DNA of 64,000 bases, taken from positions 1 to 64,000 of the IMG/VR virus record IMGVR_UViG_3300044295_000323, one strand, 5' to 3'. Positions 28,683 through 37,400 of this stretch are shown here, in pieces (the first letter of the stretch is position 1; each line of letters begins with the position of its first letter). This DNA comes from a virus. A program made the translations under genes and the position numbers. The notes under the pieces are model-generated. The model was not told the origin of the DNA. It saw nothing but the letters and a program-made list of their open reading frames with translations, and did no database searches.

Positions 28683-30341
28683 GTGCCCCCTAGAAAACTC
28701 TCTAAGCAAGAAGAAGTCCTCAAGGGGCTTCCTACAACGACGTCTGACCTCGGATTCCTGCCCTTTAAGGACGTCATCGAGGATCCGATGCTGATGAAGC
28801 CCCTGTGGGACCAGCTCTCGGCGCCGCAGCAGGTGGCGTTGAAAGCGTTCTATGGGCTCCCACTGGAGGGCCGCGAGCTCGACATTTGGGCCATTTTCCA
28901 GGACTCCTGCACCTACGATCCCCTTGGGTACGTCACAGATATCGTGCGAGTACCCTACACGCCCAAAGAATACTCACTCCTGGTGGGTATTCTTGGGCGG
29001 CGTTCGGGGAAATCAAGCCAAATCACGGCCTTTGCCACCCTCTACGAGATCCTCTTTGGGGGTCACATGAAGGACGTGATGAAGGGCCAGGACGTAGTAG
29101 TGCCGTATATTGCGCAGGACTTGGCGACCGCGAAGGCCAACATGGTCTTTGTGGCGCTGATGGCCCAGCAGGTACCCCTATTAGCTAAACAGATTAGCTA
29201 CTTCTCGCGGGATCGCATCGAATTTAAGAACGGCATTGTGATGTTGCCAGAACCCCCCGCCATCAAGACCGGTCGTGGCTTCGCCATGCCGATCGTCATT
29301 GGCGACGAGGTGGGGTTTTGGTACAAGACGGCTGAAGCGGCCAACCCTGACGTTGAGGTCCAGCGAGCTGTCCGTCACGCCCAGGCCCAGTTTTCCAGGG
29401 CCAAGCAGTTCCTGATCTCGACGCCCTATACCGAAGAGGGCTTGCTGTGGAAGTATCACCGGGCCGGCACCGCCGGCGCCAAGACCTCGCTCGACAAGCG
29501 CGACCAATTTGCTGACGTTCTGGTGTTGCAGGCGTCGACGGCCGCGATGGAGAACCCCAGGATTAGCCGCAAGCGCCTGGTCGAACTCCAGATGGAAGAC
29601 CCTGACGCCTTCATTCGTGAGTCGTTAGCGCGGTTTGTCTCGTCGATTAATAGCTATTTTCCGGCCGAGTTGATCCACAAGGCCACGATGCAGAACAAGG
29701 CCGAGCGGACCCGCGCTGAAAACGAAGACAGCGGAATGTTGCCTAATTATGTGGCGGCGATGGACCCGGCGTTCCGACATGACGACTTTGCCTTCTCGAT
29801 CTTCCACGTCGACAAAGATGGAACCGTAGTCCAGGACGTCCTCAAGGTCTGGAGCCCTAACGAGAATGGCGGCCAACGCCTCAACCCGGGGGACATCTTG
29901 GCCGAAATTGGCGCGATTTGCCACAACTGGAACATTGGCGTCGTCTATAGCGACCAGTATCAGTTGGAATCACTCCAGCAGATGGCCCAAACCTACAACT
30001 TCTCCATCATCGGCAAGGACTTCACGGGGGCGAGTAAGGCCAAGATCTATGGCTCGTTGCTCCACCTGATGAGAACGGAGAAGATCAAGCTGCTCGATAA
30101 GCCGGTCATTATCACGCAGTTGACGCAACTTCAGAAGAAACTGGGCGCCATGAACACCGTACGCATCAGCGCCCCGAACGGAAAACACGATGACGTGGCT
30201 AGCGTTATTGCTCTGGGTGCTTCTGTGGCCCTAATGCATCGTCCCGACATCAAGCTCGTCAAGAAGGAGCCCACGTTATTTGACTTGGGTATGGATTGCA
30301 TCCGGCGCCGGCGTCTGGAAGCAGAAGAGGTGTGGACTTAA
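28683..30341 (+). CDS. terL: Terminase large subunit, 552 aa
   Basis: The ATPase domain has Walker A GRRSGKSS (105-112) and Walker B MPIVIGDE with D208-E209. The nuclease domain shows acidic residues in the expected order: D361 in AAMDPAF, an aspartate in VVYSDQYQ, and KHDDVASVIALG near 512. It powers DNA packaging into the prohead and cuts concatemers. The start is a GTG at 28683, without a clear ribosome site, so it may depend on coupling to the gene ending at 28676. The length is normal for the family. Confidence 0.95.
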   Translation: MPPRKLSKQEEVLKGLPTTTSDLGFLPFKDVIEDPMLMKPLWDQLSAPQQVALKAFYGLPLEGRELDIWAIFQDSCTYDPLGYVTDIVRVPYTPKEYSLLVGILGRRSGKSSQITAFATLYEILFGGHMKDVMKGQDVVVPYIAQDLATAKANMVFVALMAQQVPLLAKQISYFSRDRIEFKNGIVMLPEPPAIKTGRGFAMPIVIGDEVGFWYKTAEAANPDVEVQRAVRHAQAQFSRAKQFLISTPYTEEGLLWKYHRAGTAGAKTSLDKRDQFADVLVLQASTAAMENPRISRKRLVELQMEDPDAFIRESLARFVSSINSYFPAELIHKATMQNKAERTRAENEDSGMLPNYVAAMDPAFRHDDFAFSIFHVDKDGTVVQDVLKVWSPNENGGQRLNPGDILAEIGAICHNWNIGVVYSDQYQLESLQQMAQTYNFSIIGKDFTGASKAKIYGSLLHLMRTEKIKLLDKPVIITQLTQLQKKLGAMNTVRISAPNGKHDDVASVIALGASVALMHRPDIKLVKKEPTLFDLGMDCIRRRRLEAEEVWT

Positions 30342-30625
30342 TGGCAGCGAAGAAAGCTGATCTCAGCGAAGAACTCGTCCTGCTCGTTAAAGAAATGATG
30401 AAGCAGCAGGCCGAGGTGTTGAAAGTCGCTATGGAAACCCAGAAGTCCCAGGCCGAAGTCCTCAACAAGTGGATTGGGATGTTCACGCCCCAGGCCCAGC
30501 CCTATAAGTCCACCACCGAAGACGAACGTGCCAAGCTCCGCGAGGAGATGGACGCGGCCCAGTGGGAGCCTGTAACGGCCCCGATGTTCCCCGATACTGA
30601 CGGAGACCTGTTCAATGGAATCTAG
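30341..30625 (+). CDS. Coiled-coil protein between terminase and portal, 94 aa
   Basis: The ATG at 30341 overlaps the terminase stop (TTAATGG). Residues 5-45 form a long helix (ELVLLVKEMMKQQAEVLKVA) and the C-terminus is acidic. Small coiled-coil genes at this position often encode head-assembly accessories; here that is inferred from position. Confidence 0.7.
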   Translation: MAAKKADLSEELVLLVKEMMKQQAEVLKVAMETQKSQAEVLNKWIGMFTPQAQPYKSTTEDERAKLREEMDAAQWEPVTAPMFPDTDGDLFNGI

Positions 30626-32777
30626 TTTCGCCGCCCCTGTAGACACGAGCGGCGTCCCCACCCCAGGCGCCACCGCAGGGCCCGTCCCAGATCAGCAGAT
30701 CGCCACAGCTGGGCGCGTCGAGTCTGACGCTCAGCTCGTTAGCGAGATCTACAATAAATATGATCTCCGGCGTCAGATGCGTCGTCCCTATGAGGTGCAG
30801 TGGTATCTGAACGCGTCTGCCCTCCGAGGCTTCCCTGACGTCAGGTGGAACGCCGAGCTCAACCGCCTGGAGATCAAGCGAGAGCCGGCCCATCGGAAGC
30901 GCCATCGCATCAACCACATCAAGCCCAAGTATGTGGCGCGAGTCGCCAAGTATACGAAGATTCCACCGAATCCCACGGTGGTGCCCGCCACGTCGGACCG
31001 CGAAGACATCTTTAACGCCCGCGCAAGCCAGAAGGTCCTTGAATACTACACCCGGAAGGGCCAGTTGCGTCAGAAGTTTATGTCGGCCATGCAGTGGGTG
31101 CCGCTGACAGGCAAGGCGTTCTGGTGGCTCCATTATGACGACAACCAGATGAGCTTCTCCCCGGTGGAGCTCGATGGTGAGCGTCGGCCCATTATGGGCG
31201 AAGTGGAGTGTAGTTTCGGGAGCGCGTTCGAATTTCTGCCGGCCGACCCTGGAATTGAGCTCCTGGCGGACCAGCCCGAGATTCATCGCGTCCGTCTGGA
31301 GCGCTGTTCAGATATTGAGAAGCGATATAACCAGCTTCCAGGAACGATCGCCAAGGAGTCGAACAACAACGACTTGTTCTTCTACCAGCGCCAAATCGCC
31401 GACCTTGGCACTCGTCAGCAGGGAATCGCCTCGCGTTCGGCCCAGTCCATTGCCGAGAATGACTCCACGAACGACGGTTATGCGCTCGTCATCGAGACGT
31501 TCACCAAGCCGTGCGCCAAGTATCCCTTTGGCCGCTACGTGGTGGTGGCAGGGAAGAAGCTGCTGAAGAAGCAGGACTCGATCCCGGGCAACTTCCAGGC
31601 GGTCCACAAGAACCCCTATCCGTGCGTCGAATTCTCAGACGACGCGGCGCCGGGACAGTTCTGGCCGGACGCCTTCATCGAGCGCCTGGTGGGACTGGCC
31701 AGCGAATATAACGAGTATCGGTCGAAGATGGCGGAGAACATGGCCATGCACTTCTTCCCCAAACTCGTGGTACCGAAGCAGCTCAATCTCGCGGCCGACG
31801 CCTACACGTCCGAAGCGGGCGAGCGTCTGGATGTGAACTGGATCCCTGGCATTCAGATGCCATCATTCCTGCAGCCCGCCAGCGTCATCGGTGACGCCTG
31901 GAACGTCCTCAATACGATCCGTAAGGAGATGGACGACATCACGCTCATCTACCCGACGGCCGTGGGCGGCGCGGGTGGAACGAACAGTGGCTTCCAGGCC
32001 AATTTGCTCCAGGAGGCGGCGGACCAGGTCCATGGGCCCTCTATCGCCCGGAACGCCATGGCGTTAGAAGAAGCCTATATCAAGATCCGTCACTTGATGA
32101 AGATCAGCTACGACATCCCGAGGTTGGTGTCGATCGCGGGCAAGAATAACATTCCCGAGGTCTACGAATTTAGCTCTAGCCAGATCGACGAGCAGGCCGA
32201 CGTTCGTATCGAGCCCGATACGATGATGCCCATGCTGAGGTCTGCCCGTGTGGACATGATCCGGGGCATGTACCAGGATGGCCTCTTTGGCGATCCGCAG
32301 GATCCCGCCACGAGAAAGCGCGTCCAGGACATGATCCGTATGGGCTATAGCGACTTCGAGATCGATCGCGATCAGCGTGACCAGGAGCAGGCCCAGTTGG
32401 AAAACATCCAAATGGGGCGCGGTGAAGAGTTGCCGAAGCCGCAGCCGTGGGAAGACCACAAGATCCACTGGGAGCTCCACACCGACTTGTTCAAGTCGCC
32501 CGAGGCCCAGCAGTGGTCCGACCAGCAGCGTCTCTCCGGCGCCTGGCATGCGATTGTGCATCTTTCATATATCAGCATTCCGGACGCGTTGCAGATGGCC
32601 GGCGAGTTTGGCCTGGCCATGAAGCTCCAAGAGCTGCTCTCACTGCGCCAGGCGGGCATGCCCGTTCCGCCAGCGCCCCAACCCCAGCCCATGGCCCCAC
32701 CCCAGGCCCCCGGGGGCGCAGGAGTCCCCCCTCCAGGAGCTCCTCCCCCCGGTCCTCCCATTGGGCCCCAAATGTAA
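30615..32777 (+). CDS. Portal protein, 720 aa
   Basis: It is large, placed directly after the terminase and before the scaffold and capsid genes. It contains the portal-type core (SRKMAENMAMHFF-like helix, IYPTAVGGAGGTNSGFQANL loop, then a long helix ALEEAYIKIRHLMKISYDIP). The C-terminal 60 residues are Pro/Gly/Gln-rich (PQAPGGAGVPPPGAPPPG). The length of 720 is typical of podovirus portals with a barrel extension. It forms the dodecameric ring for DNA passage. The start overlaps the previous gene. Confidence 0.85.
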   Translation: MESSFAAPVDTSGVPTPGATAGPVPDQQIATAGRVESDAQLVSEIYNKYDLRRQMRRPYEVQWYLNASALRGFPDVRWNAELNRLEIKREPAHRKRHRINHIKPKYVARVAKYTKIPPNPTVVPATSDREDIFNARASQKVLEYYTRKGQLRQKFMSAMQWVPLTGKAFWWLHYDDNQMSFSPVELDGERRPIMGEVECSFGSAFEFLPADPGIELLADQPEIHRVRLERCSDIEKRYNQLPGTIAKESNNNDLFFYQRQIADLGTRQQGIASRSAQSIAENDSTNDGYALVIETFTKPCAKYPFGRYVVVAGKKLLKKQDSIPGNFQAVHKNPYPCVEFSDDAAPGQFWPDAFIERLVGLASEYNEYRSKMAENMAMHFFPKLVVPKQLNLAADAYTSEAGERLDVNWIPGIQMPSFLQPASVIGDAWNVLNTIRKEMDDITLIYPTAVGGAGGTNSGFQANLLQEAADQVHGPSIARNAMALEEAYIKIRHLMKISYDIPRLVSIAGKNNIPEVYEFSSSQIDEQADVRIEPDTMMPMLRSARVDMIRGMYQDGLFGDPQDPATRKRVQDMIRMGYSDFEIDRDQRDQEQAQLENIQMGRGEELPKPQPWEDHKIHWELHTDLFKSPEAQQWSDQQRLSGAWHAIVHLSYISIPDALQMAGEFGLAMKLQELLSLRQAGMPVPPAPQPQPMAPPQAPGGAGVPPPGAPPPGPPIGPQM

Positions 32778-32786
32778 AAGTGACGA

Positions 32787-32815
32787 TTGACTTTAGCCAC
32801 AAGATGTGGTAGACT
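32787..32815 (+). promoter_or_regulatory. Sigma70-type promoter for scaffold and capsid genes
   Basis: TTGACT (32787-32792), 17-bp spacer containing CCACAAGATGTGG, TAGACT (32810-32815). It is almost identical to the promoter at 27722. It begins ten bases after the portal stop and leads into a leader of about 160 bases. Confidence 0.8.
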
Positions 32816-32974
32816 TTTTTATACAACTCCCCAATATGTAGCTGACAGTGCTATGTATTGGTGCTCCGTGGCAACCCCGCCCCGGGGCTCTTACTGTCCC
32901 ACTCGCCAAGATTCGCAGAATCAGCCAGTGCGTAGCTAGTACGCCCGTTCGGGACCTAGCCCTCTGCAACCTCA
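32816..32974 (+). promoter_or_regulatory. Long 5' leader before the scaffold gene
   Basis: There is no gene here. It contains CCCCG-CC-CGGGG (around 32876-32887) and GTACGCCCGTTCGGGACC, which can fold. No clear Shine-Dalgarno precedes the ATG at 32975, so leader structure may matter for translation. Confidence 0.35.
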
Positions 32975-34015
32975 ATGTCAGTGACAAACGTCGTTACGGC
33001 CCCTGATTCGATTCAGCCAGCGACCATCGACTTTCAGGCCCTCCGGGCAAAAGCGATGGAGCATCCAGCGGGAAATGAAGTGGAAGCGGTTGCATCACCC
33101 GAACCCACCCCGGCGCCCGCTGTTAGTGATCCGGTAGCCCAGAGCACTCCCCCGGAGCAGGCTCCTCAGGCAGTAGACGCGGTAGCCCAGGCCAAAATCC
33201 TGGAACTCAGCGACACGGACCAGATTCGAGTCAAAGTTGATGGCAAGGAAGAGATCGTCAGCGCGAAGGACTATCGCGATGGCATCTCACGAGAAGCCGT
33301 TTTCACCAAGCGTATGCAGACGCTGGCCGAGCAGCGGCGTGAAGCCGAAGCTCAGTTAGCCGCGCAGTACGCACAAGTGCAGCGAGAAGCAGAAGCGATC
33401 GCGTTGGCCAAACAGCAGTTTGCCGCGCAGTTCGACGCTCTGCGAACTCCAGCGTCTCAGTCCGTAGCTCCGCAGACAGCGCCCCGTGCGCTGGACCCGC
33501 AGGAGCTGGCCACTCTGGGTGATGTAAATTCCACGATCGAACAGAAGCTCGAAGCGATTCGCAACGAGCAGAAGTCGCAGCAAGAGGCGTTCGTACGAGC
33601 GCTTGGCGAGGCGAGCCAGCAGGTTCAGACGCAGGCCCAGCTGCAGCGAGACACGATTGATTTTACGAATCACCTGCAATCGGTGATGAGTAAGCCTGAG
33701 TACCAGGTGTTGAATCGCGTGAGCCCGTTTGCAGAGGAGATTGTTCGGCAGAAGGTCGCCGCGATGGAGCCCCGCTCCATGGCAGAAGCGAAGGACTTCG
33801 CCGACACGTATGTCCGGGGCTGGTATCAGGACGTGACGGCTGCGATGGTGGAATCGGCTAAACGGCAAGAGGTCGCAAAGGCCCAGGCCAGACTAGAACC
33901 CCCACAGGGTTCGGCACCCCCGCCAGTTGCGCAATTCAAGCCCGGCGATGCGTTCCGCAAGGACGGAAAGTTCGATTGGGCGGCTCTTCGAGCCCGCGCT
34001 GAGGGGATGCTCTAG
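32975..34015 (+). CDS. Scaffolding protein, 346 aa
   Basis: Acidic and Ala/Gln/Glu-rich, with long predicted coiled coils (MQTLAEQRREAEAQLAAQYA, then VQREAEAIALAKQQFAAQF) and a Pro-rich flexible N-terminal part. An early motif IRVKVDGKEEIVSAKDYRDG is shared by many phage scaffolds. The basic C-terminus (RKDGKFDWAALRARAEGML) would contact capsid. Position between portal and capsid agrees. It guides prohead assembly and leaves before or during packaging. Confidence 0.85.
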   Translation: MSVTNVVTAPDSIQPATIDFQALRAKAMEHPAGNEVEAVASPEPTPAPAVSDPVAQSTPPEQAPQAVDAVAQAKILELSDTDQIRVKVDGKEEIVSAKDYRDGISREAVFTKRMQTLAEQRREAEAQLAAQYAQVQREAEAIALAKQQFAAQFDALRTPASQSVAPQTAPRALDPQELATLGDVNSTIEQKLEAIRNEQKSQQEAFVRALGEASQQVQTQAQLQRDTIDFTNHLQSVMSKPEYQVLNRVSPFAEEIVRQKVAAMEPRSMAEAKDFADTYVRGWYQDVTAAMVESAKRQEVAKAQARLEPPQGSAPPPVAQFKPGDAFRKDGKFDWAALRARAEGML

Positions 34016-34075
34016 TTAGGAAGTCTTCCCTAGGAAGCTTCATCTCCCCGGACACACGTCCAGAAAGCTACTCTC

Positions 34076-35311
34076 ATGGCATTCGATTACACGGCAGCGA
34101 CTCCTATTCTGAAGGAAGTCTACCTGCCGGCGTTGCAGGAACTCCTGAACAACGCCACTCCGCTCCTGTCCGCGATTGAGAAGGATATTACCCCGGTTGA
34201 GGGTGGTAACTTCGTCATCGCGATCCACCGTACCCGCAACAACGCGGCCGCCATTGGCCGTGCGGAAGGTGGCACGCTCCCGACCGCTGGAACCCAGGGC
34301 TATGCCCGGGCGATCGTGCCGGTGAAGCAGCTCTACTCGCGCATCAACGTGTCGGGTAAGGCAATCGCCAGCACGCGTTCCAACAAGGGTGCCTTCCTGA
34401 AGGCGCTGGAGTCGGAAATGCAGTACGTCATGACCGACACCAAGCGCGGTCTGAACCGTCAGCTCAACGGCGACGGTACGGGCGCTTTGGCGTACTGGAC
34501 CGGTGCGGACAACACCACGCCGGCGACCGTGGACGACAACCTGGGCAACGGCACCACGCACCTCCCGGTGGGTAGTGTCACGTGCGACTTGATCGATACC
34601 GACAACTCCACGAAGAACGGCGACTCGATCGTCATTACGCGTGGCGCGGTGGGTACGTCGACCACGTCGGTCAGCTGGTCGGGCTCGGTGTCGAGCTCGG
34701 GCGACGGTGACTATCTCGTCCTGGAAGATACCCTGGGCTACGAGATGACCGGTATCCAGGCTGTCATCAACGACGCGGACCCGGCGCTTCTGAGCGGCGG
34801 TCTCCACGGCCTGACCGTGGCGTCCTATCCTGATTGGAAGGCCGTCGTGATGGGTTCGGATTCTTCGCAGGAAGACCTGACCTTCGTCAAGATCCAGCAG
34901 CTCATCTCGCGCATCGTCAACGAATCGGCGTGCGACGAGAGCGACCTGAAGATGTTCCACTGCCACCCGGCGGTGCGCGACACCTACGTCAAGCTGTGCC
35001 AGGACGAGCGCGTTTTCTATAACGTCATGAAGCTCGATGGCGGCTGGGAAGCCGTGACCTACAACGGCAAGCCGATCGTGGCGGACAACCAGTGCCGTCG
35101 CAACGCCCTGTTCCTGATCAATCCGTCGAGCCTCTCGCTGATGCAGATGGCCCCGCTGGACTTCATGGACAAGGACGGCTCGGTGTTCTACCGCATGTCG
35201 GGCGGTGACGTCGACGCGTACGGCGCCACGGCGTTCGTGTACCAGGAACTTGGTTGCAAGGTTCGTAATCAGAACGGCGTGATCAAGGGAATTAGGGAGG
35301 TCTGGTCATAG
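34076..35311 (+). CDS. Major capsid protein (HK97 type), 411 aa
   Basis: It follows the scaffold gene. The N-terminal arm (EVYLPALQELLNNATPLLSA), a Gly/Thr-rich E-loop-like stretch (GRAEGGTLPTAGTQGYARAI) and an A-domain with repeated strands fit HK97-fold capsids. An inserted Ser/Gly region around residues 165-220 (VSWSGSVSSSGDGDYLVLED) could be a surface domain. No protease gene is visible nearby. The start has no strong ribosome site. Confidence 0.85.
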   Translation: MAFDYTAATPILKEVYLPALQELLNNATPLLSAIEKDITPVEGGNFVIAIHRTRNNAAAIGRAEGGTLPTAGTQGYARAIVPVKQLYSRINVSGKAIASTRSNKGAFLKALESEMQYVMTDTKRGLNRQLNGDGTGALAYWTGADNTTPATVDDNLGNGTTHLPVGSVTCDLIDTDNSTKNGDSIVITRGAVGTSTTSVSWSGSVSSSGDGDYLVLEDTLGYEMTGIQAVINDADPALLSGGLHGLTVASYPDWKAVVMGSDSSQEDLTFVKIQQLISRIVNESACDESDLKMFHCHPAVRDTYVKLCQDERVFYNVMKLDGGWEAVTYNGKPIVADNQCRRNALFLINPSSLSLMQMAPLDFMDKDGSVFYRMSGGDVDAYGATAFVYQELGCKVRNQNGVIKGIREVWS

Positions 35312-35321
35312 AAATTTGGAG

Positions 35322-35350
35322 TTGACTTTCTAGCTCAGCTGTAGTACACT
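35322..35350 (+). promoter_or_regulatory. Sigma70-type promoter within a hairpin, before an HNH gene
   Basis: TTGACT, 17-bp spacer, TACACT (35345-35350). CTAGCTCAG and CTGAGCTAG flank a 10-base loop around the -10, so the promoter also encodes a 9-bp hairpin. The HNH gene starts just after it at 35357, which implies a very short leader. Confidence 0.7.
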
Positions 35351-35356
35351 GAGCTA

Positions 35357-35947
35357 GTGAAGAAAACATCAAATCTTTCTCCAGATCAACTCATTGAGCT
35401 TCGGGCCAAGCGTGCAGCCTACATGCGTAGGTACAACGCAAGGCCCGAGGCCAAACTCCGAAATAAAGAACGCAATCTACGATACAAGTCACAAAGGCGG
35501 GAAAAGTTAGCAGCACAAGAAAGTGCCCGCTATTATGCGAACCACGAAAAGGCTCTAGAGTACAGACGCCAATATCGACATTCCCTAAGTCCAGAAGAAA
35601 AAGCCAGGCAACAACAGATCCGAAAAGAGTGGGCCCAGCAAAATCCTGATCGAGTCGCAGCGTCTTACCAACGACGTAAACACACCGATGCGTATCGGTA
35701 TAAGGCCACAGAACAAAAGGGCAAACGTAAAGCTCGGGTTTCTGGAGCGCGTATCGAACGAATCAATTGGCGTCAGGTGTGGTCCACGTTTGACGGCACG
35801 TGCAATCTTTGTAAGAAAGAACTCCGCATCGGAGTTCACACCTACCACTTCGATCACATTGTAGCGTTGAGCCGAGGTGGCGCACACAGCACAGACAATC
35901 TTCAGATCGTCCACGCAAAGTGCAACCTTTCCAAAAATCGCTACTAA
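35357..35947 (+). CDS. Free-standing HNH homing endonuclease, 196 aa
   Basis: The GTG start is at 35357. A long basic helical N-terminus (residues 1-130) precedes an HNH domain: CNLCKKEL, FDHIVALSRGG, then LQIVHAKCNLSKN. It is more AT-rich than its neighbours and has its own promoter, both signs of a mobile gene. Such enzymes nick or cut related genomes and spread by repair. It lies between the capsid gene and the next head gene without disrupting either. Confidence 0.9.
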   Translation: MKKTSNLSPDQLIELRAKRAAYMRRYNARPEAKLRNKERNLRYKSQRREKLAAQESARYYANHEKALEYRRQYRHSLSPEEKARQQQIRKEWAQQNPDRVAASYQRRKHTDAYRYKATEQKGKRKARVSGARIERINWRQVWSTFDGTCNLCKKELRIGVHTYHFDHIVALSRGGAHSTDNLQIVHAKCNLSKNRY

Positions 35948-36000
35948 CCCTACTGGCCTAGATGTGAAGCTATCCGCTGGGCTGTTAATAGGAGCACACC

Positions 36001-36402
36001 ATGGCAGATATTTCGAAGCGCATTAAGACCCCCCGGCGTGAACGTGGCGACTACGCCCTCAAGACCGCCGCGTACGATCTCAAGAACAGCGAGTCCGGTT
36101 CTGTGTTCCAGTGGGACTCGACGACCGCGTTCAACTTCAACCTCCCCCGCGTACGCCCCGAGTTTAAGGGCGTCTTCTTCGATTTCGTCATCAATACGGC
36201 GGCGTCCAGTGGCACCGGCCACGGCGTCTCACCGGATTCCAATGACAAGATCATCGGTTGCGGCCTGACCGCAGCGGATAACAAAGACGTCTATTTTGCC
36301 ACGGCGGGTGACGCCGTGGGCAACGGGTTCCGCCTTGTGTCCGACGGCCTGGATGGTTGGGTCATTTTCCACCTGAACGGCACCCTCAGCCGCGAAGCCT
36401 AA
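36001..36402 (+). CDS. Probable head decoration or minor head protein, 133 aa
   Basis: AGGAG lies before the ATG. A basic N-terminus (SKRIKTPRRERGDYALK) is followed by beta-rich segments (FKGVFFDFVINTAASSGTG, then DGWVIFHLNGTLSREA). Placement two genes after the capsid suggests a decoration protein. No family is recognised by sequence. Confidence 0.6.
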   Translation: MADISKRIKTPRRERGDYALKTAAYDLKNSESGSVFQWDSTTAFNFNLPRVRPEFKGVFFDFVINTAASSGTGHGVSPDSNDKIIGCGLTAADNKDVYFATAGDAVGNGFRLVSDGLDGWVIFHLNGTLSREA

Positions 36403-36415
36403 TGTAGAGCCTCCG

Positions 36416-36452
36416 GGGGAGTGAGGAAACTTACTCCCCTTGACTCTTTCCT
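36416..36452 (+). terminator. Hairpin with GAAA tetraloop, probable terminator or attenuator
   Basis: GGGGAGTGAG-GAAA-CTTACTCCCC is a 10-bp stem (one G-T pair) closed by a GAAA tetraloop, followed by TTGACTCTTTCCTT. It lies 14 bases after the stop of the gene ending at 36402 and could lower expression of downstream head genes. Confidence 0.65.
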
Positions 36453-36466
36453 TACGAGGCTTCTAC

Positions 36467-37030
36467 GTGGACAATCCGCAAGACTTCCAAGACAAACTTC
36501 ATAACGCGTTTGATGGGCGACTGCGCCTCCGATGGTCTAACCAACGAGGCGAGTACCAGATCGAACAACGTGTGGCCCGTGGCATTGTGAACTTTCCGGC
36601 GCCCGATGACCAGGACGAGCAGATCCGTCTCAAAGACGGCTACTTCTACGTCATGAGCATTCGCAACGGGGATCGCATGCCGTGTCCAAAGTGCCACCAC
36701 ACGCTGAAGGTCCCCATTCGCGAAGTTCGAGAGCTCAAATGTGGCGCGTGTGAGGCCCGTGGCCAGGACTATCGCGTCATTGCTGGCTACTACCCGCTTG
36801 ATGATCAGCTCCTGAACTACCTCAAGATGATCGACCCTCTGCGCGGCGCCTCCAAAGAGATGCGCGCCCGGATCGACAAGCACAACGCCGAGTTCACCGA
36901 TAAGCAGCGGGACAAGGTGTTGACGCAACTGCGGGACGCGGCCGCAGACGACTTTACCCGCATCGCGGGAATCCCAACCACAAGCGTGAGCAAGATCATG
37001 CCGGGCACCGAAGGGGTCCGGGGAGCCTAA
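36467..37030 (+). CDS. Zinc-ribbon head-region protein, 187 aa
   Basis: I chose the GTG at 36467 with GAGG seven bases upstream over a TTG at 36440, which lies in the hairpin tail. A zinc ribbon (MPCPKCHHTLKV and ELKCGACEARG) is at about residues 73-100. The C-terminal half is helical. It may be a head-completion or virion-associated DNA-binding protein; this is inferred from position. Confidence 0.65.
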   Translation: MDNPQDFQDKLHNAFDGRLRLRWSNQRGEYQIEQRVARGIVNFPAPDDQDEQIRLKDGYFYVMSIRNGDRMPCPKCHHTLKVPIREVRELKCGACEARGQDYRVIAGYYPLDDQLLNYLKMIDPLRGASKEMRARIDKHNAEFTDKQRDKVLTQLRDAAADDFTRIAGIPTTSVSKIMPGTEGVRGA

Positions 37031-37033
37031 GCT

Positions 37034-37396
37034 ATGAGTGACGCCAAATTTTTCATGCGGAAGACGCCGTATACGACGGAGCAGTTGACCGTCTCGAACG
37101 TCGTCAAGCAGTTGACGAGCGCCAAGGTTTTGAATACCGCTGGCGCCGAAGACGATGGATCGTCGCCGGCTCGGTGGGCCGTGACGTTTCCGGCCGATGC
37201 AGTCCAGGTCGAGTTGATGGACTCCAACGGCATCTATTACACGCTGGACGGCTCCACACCCTCAAGTACCAACGGTGGCCGATTGAGCGTCATGGGCGAC
37301 ATGATCATCGTAAGTGGCCGCACTAAGATCGCCAATCTGAAGATGATCCGCGTCGGATCAGATTCTGTTGTGAACGTGACCTACTACAGGGACTAA
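37034..37396 (+). CDS. Beta-rich virion protein candidate, 120 aa
   Basis: It starts at 37034, four bases after the previous stop. The sequence is a series of strands (RWAVTFPADAVQVELMDSNG, GDMIIVSGRTKIANLKMIRV) compatible with a beta sandwich, as in connector or decoration proteins. No motif is specific. Confidence 0.65.
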   Translation: MSDAKFFMRKTPYTTEQLTVSNVVKQLTSAKVLNTAGAEDDGSSPARWAVTFPADAVQVELMDSNGIYYTLDGSTPSSTNGGRLSVMGDMIIVSGRTKIANLKMIRVGSDSVVNVTYYRD

Positions 37397-37400
37397 TCGC

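Noticed and set aside
34040-34966. 308-codon minus-strand frame across the capsid gene
   Set aside because: It is an Arg/His/Val-rich antisense shadow of the capsid sequence in this GC-rich genome, with no ribosome site.
36440-36466. TTG start for the zinc-ribbon head gene
   Set aside because: It sits directly on the terminator tail; the GTG at 36467 has a well-spaced GAGG.
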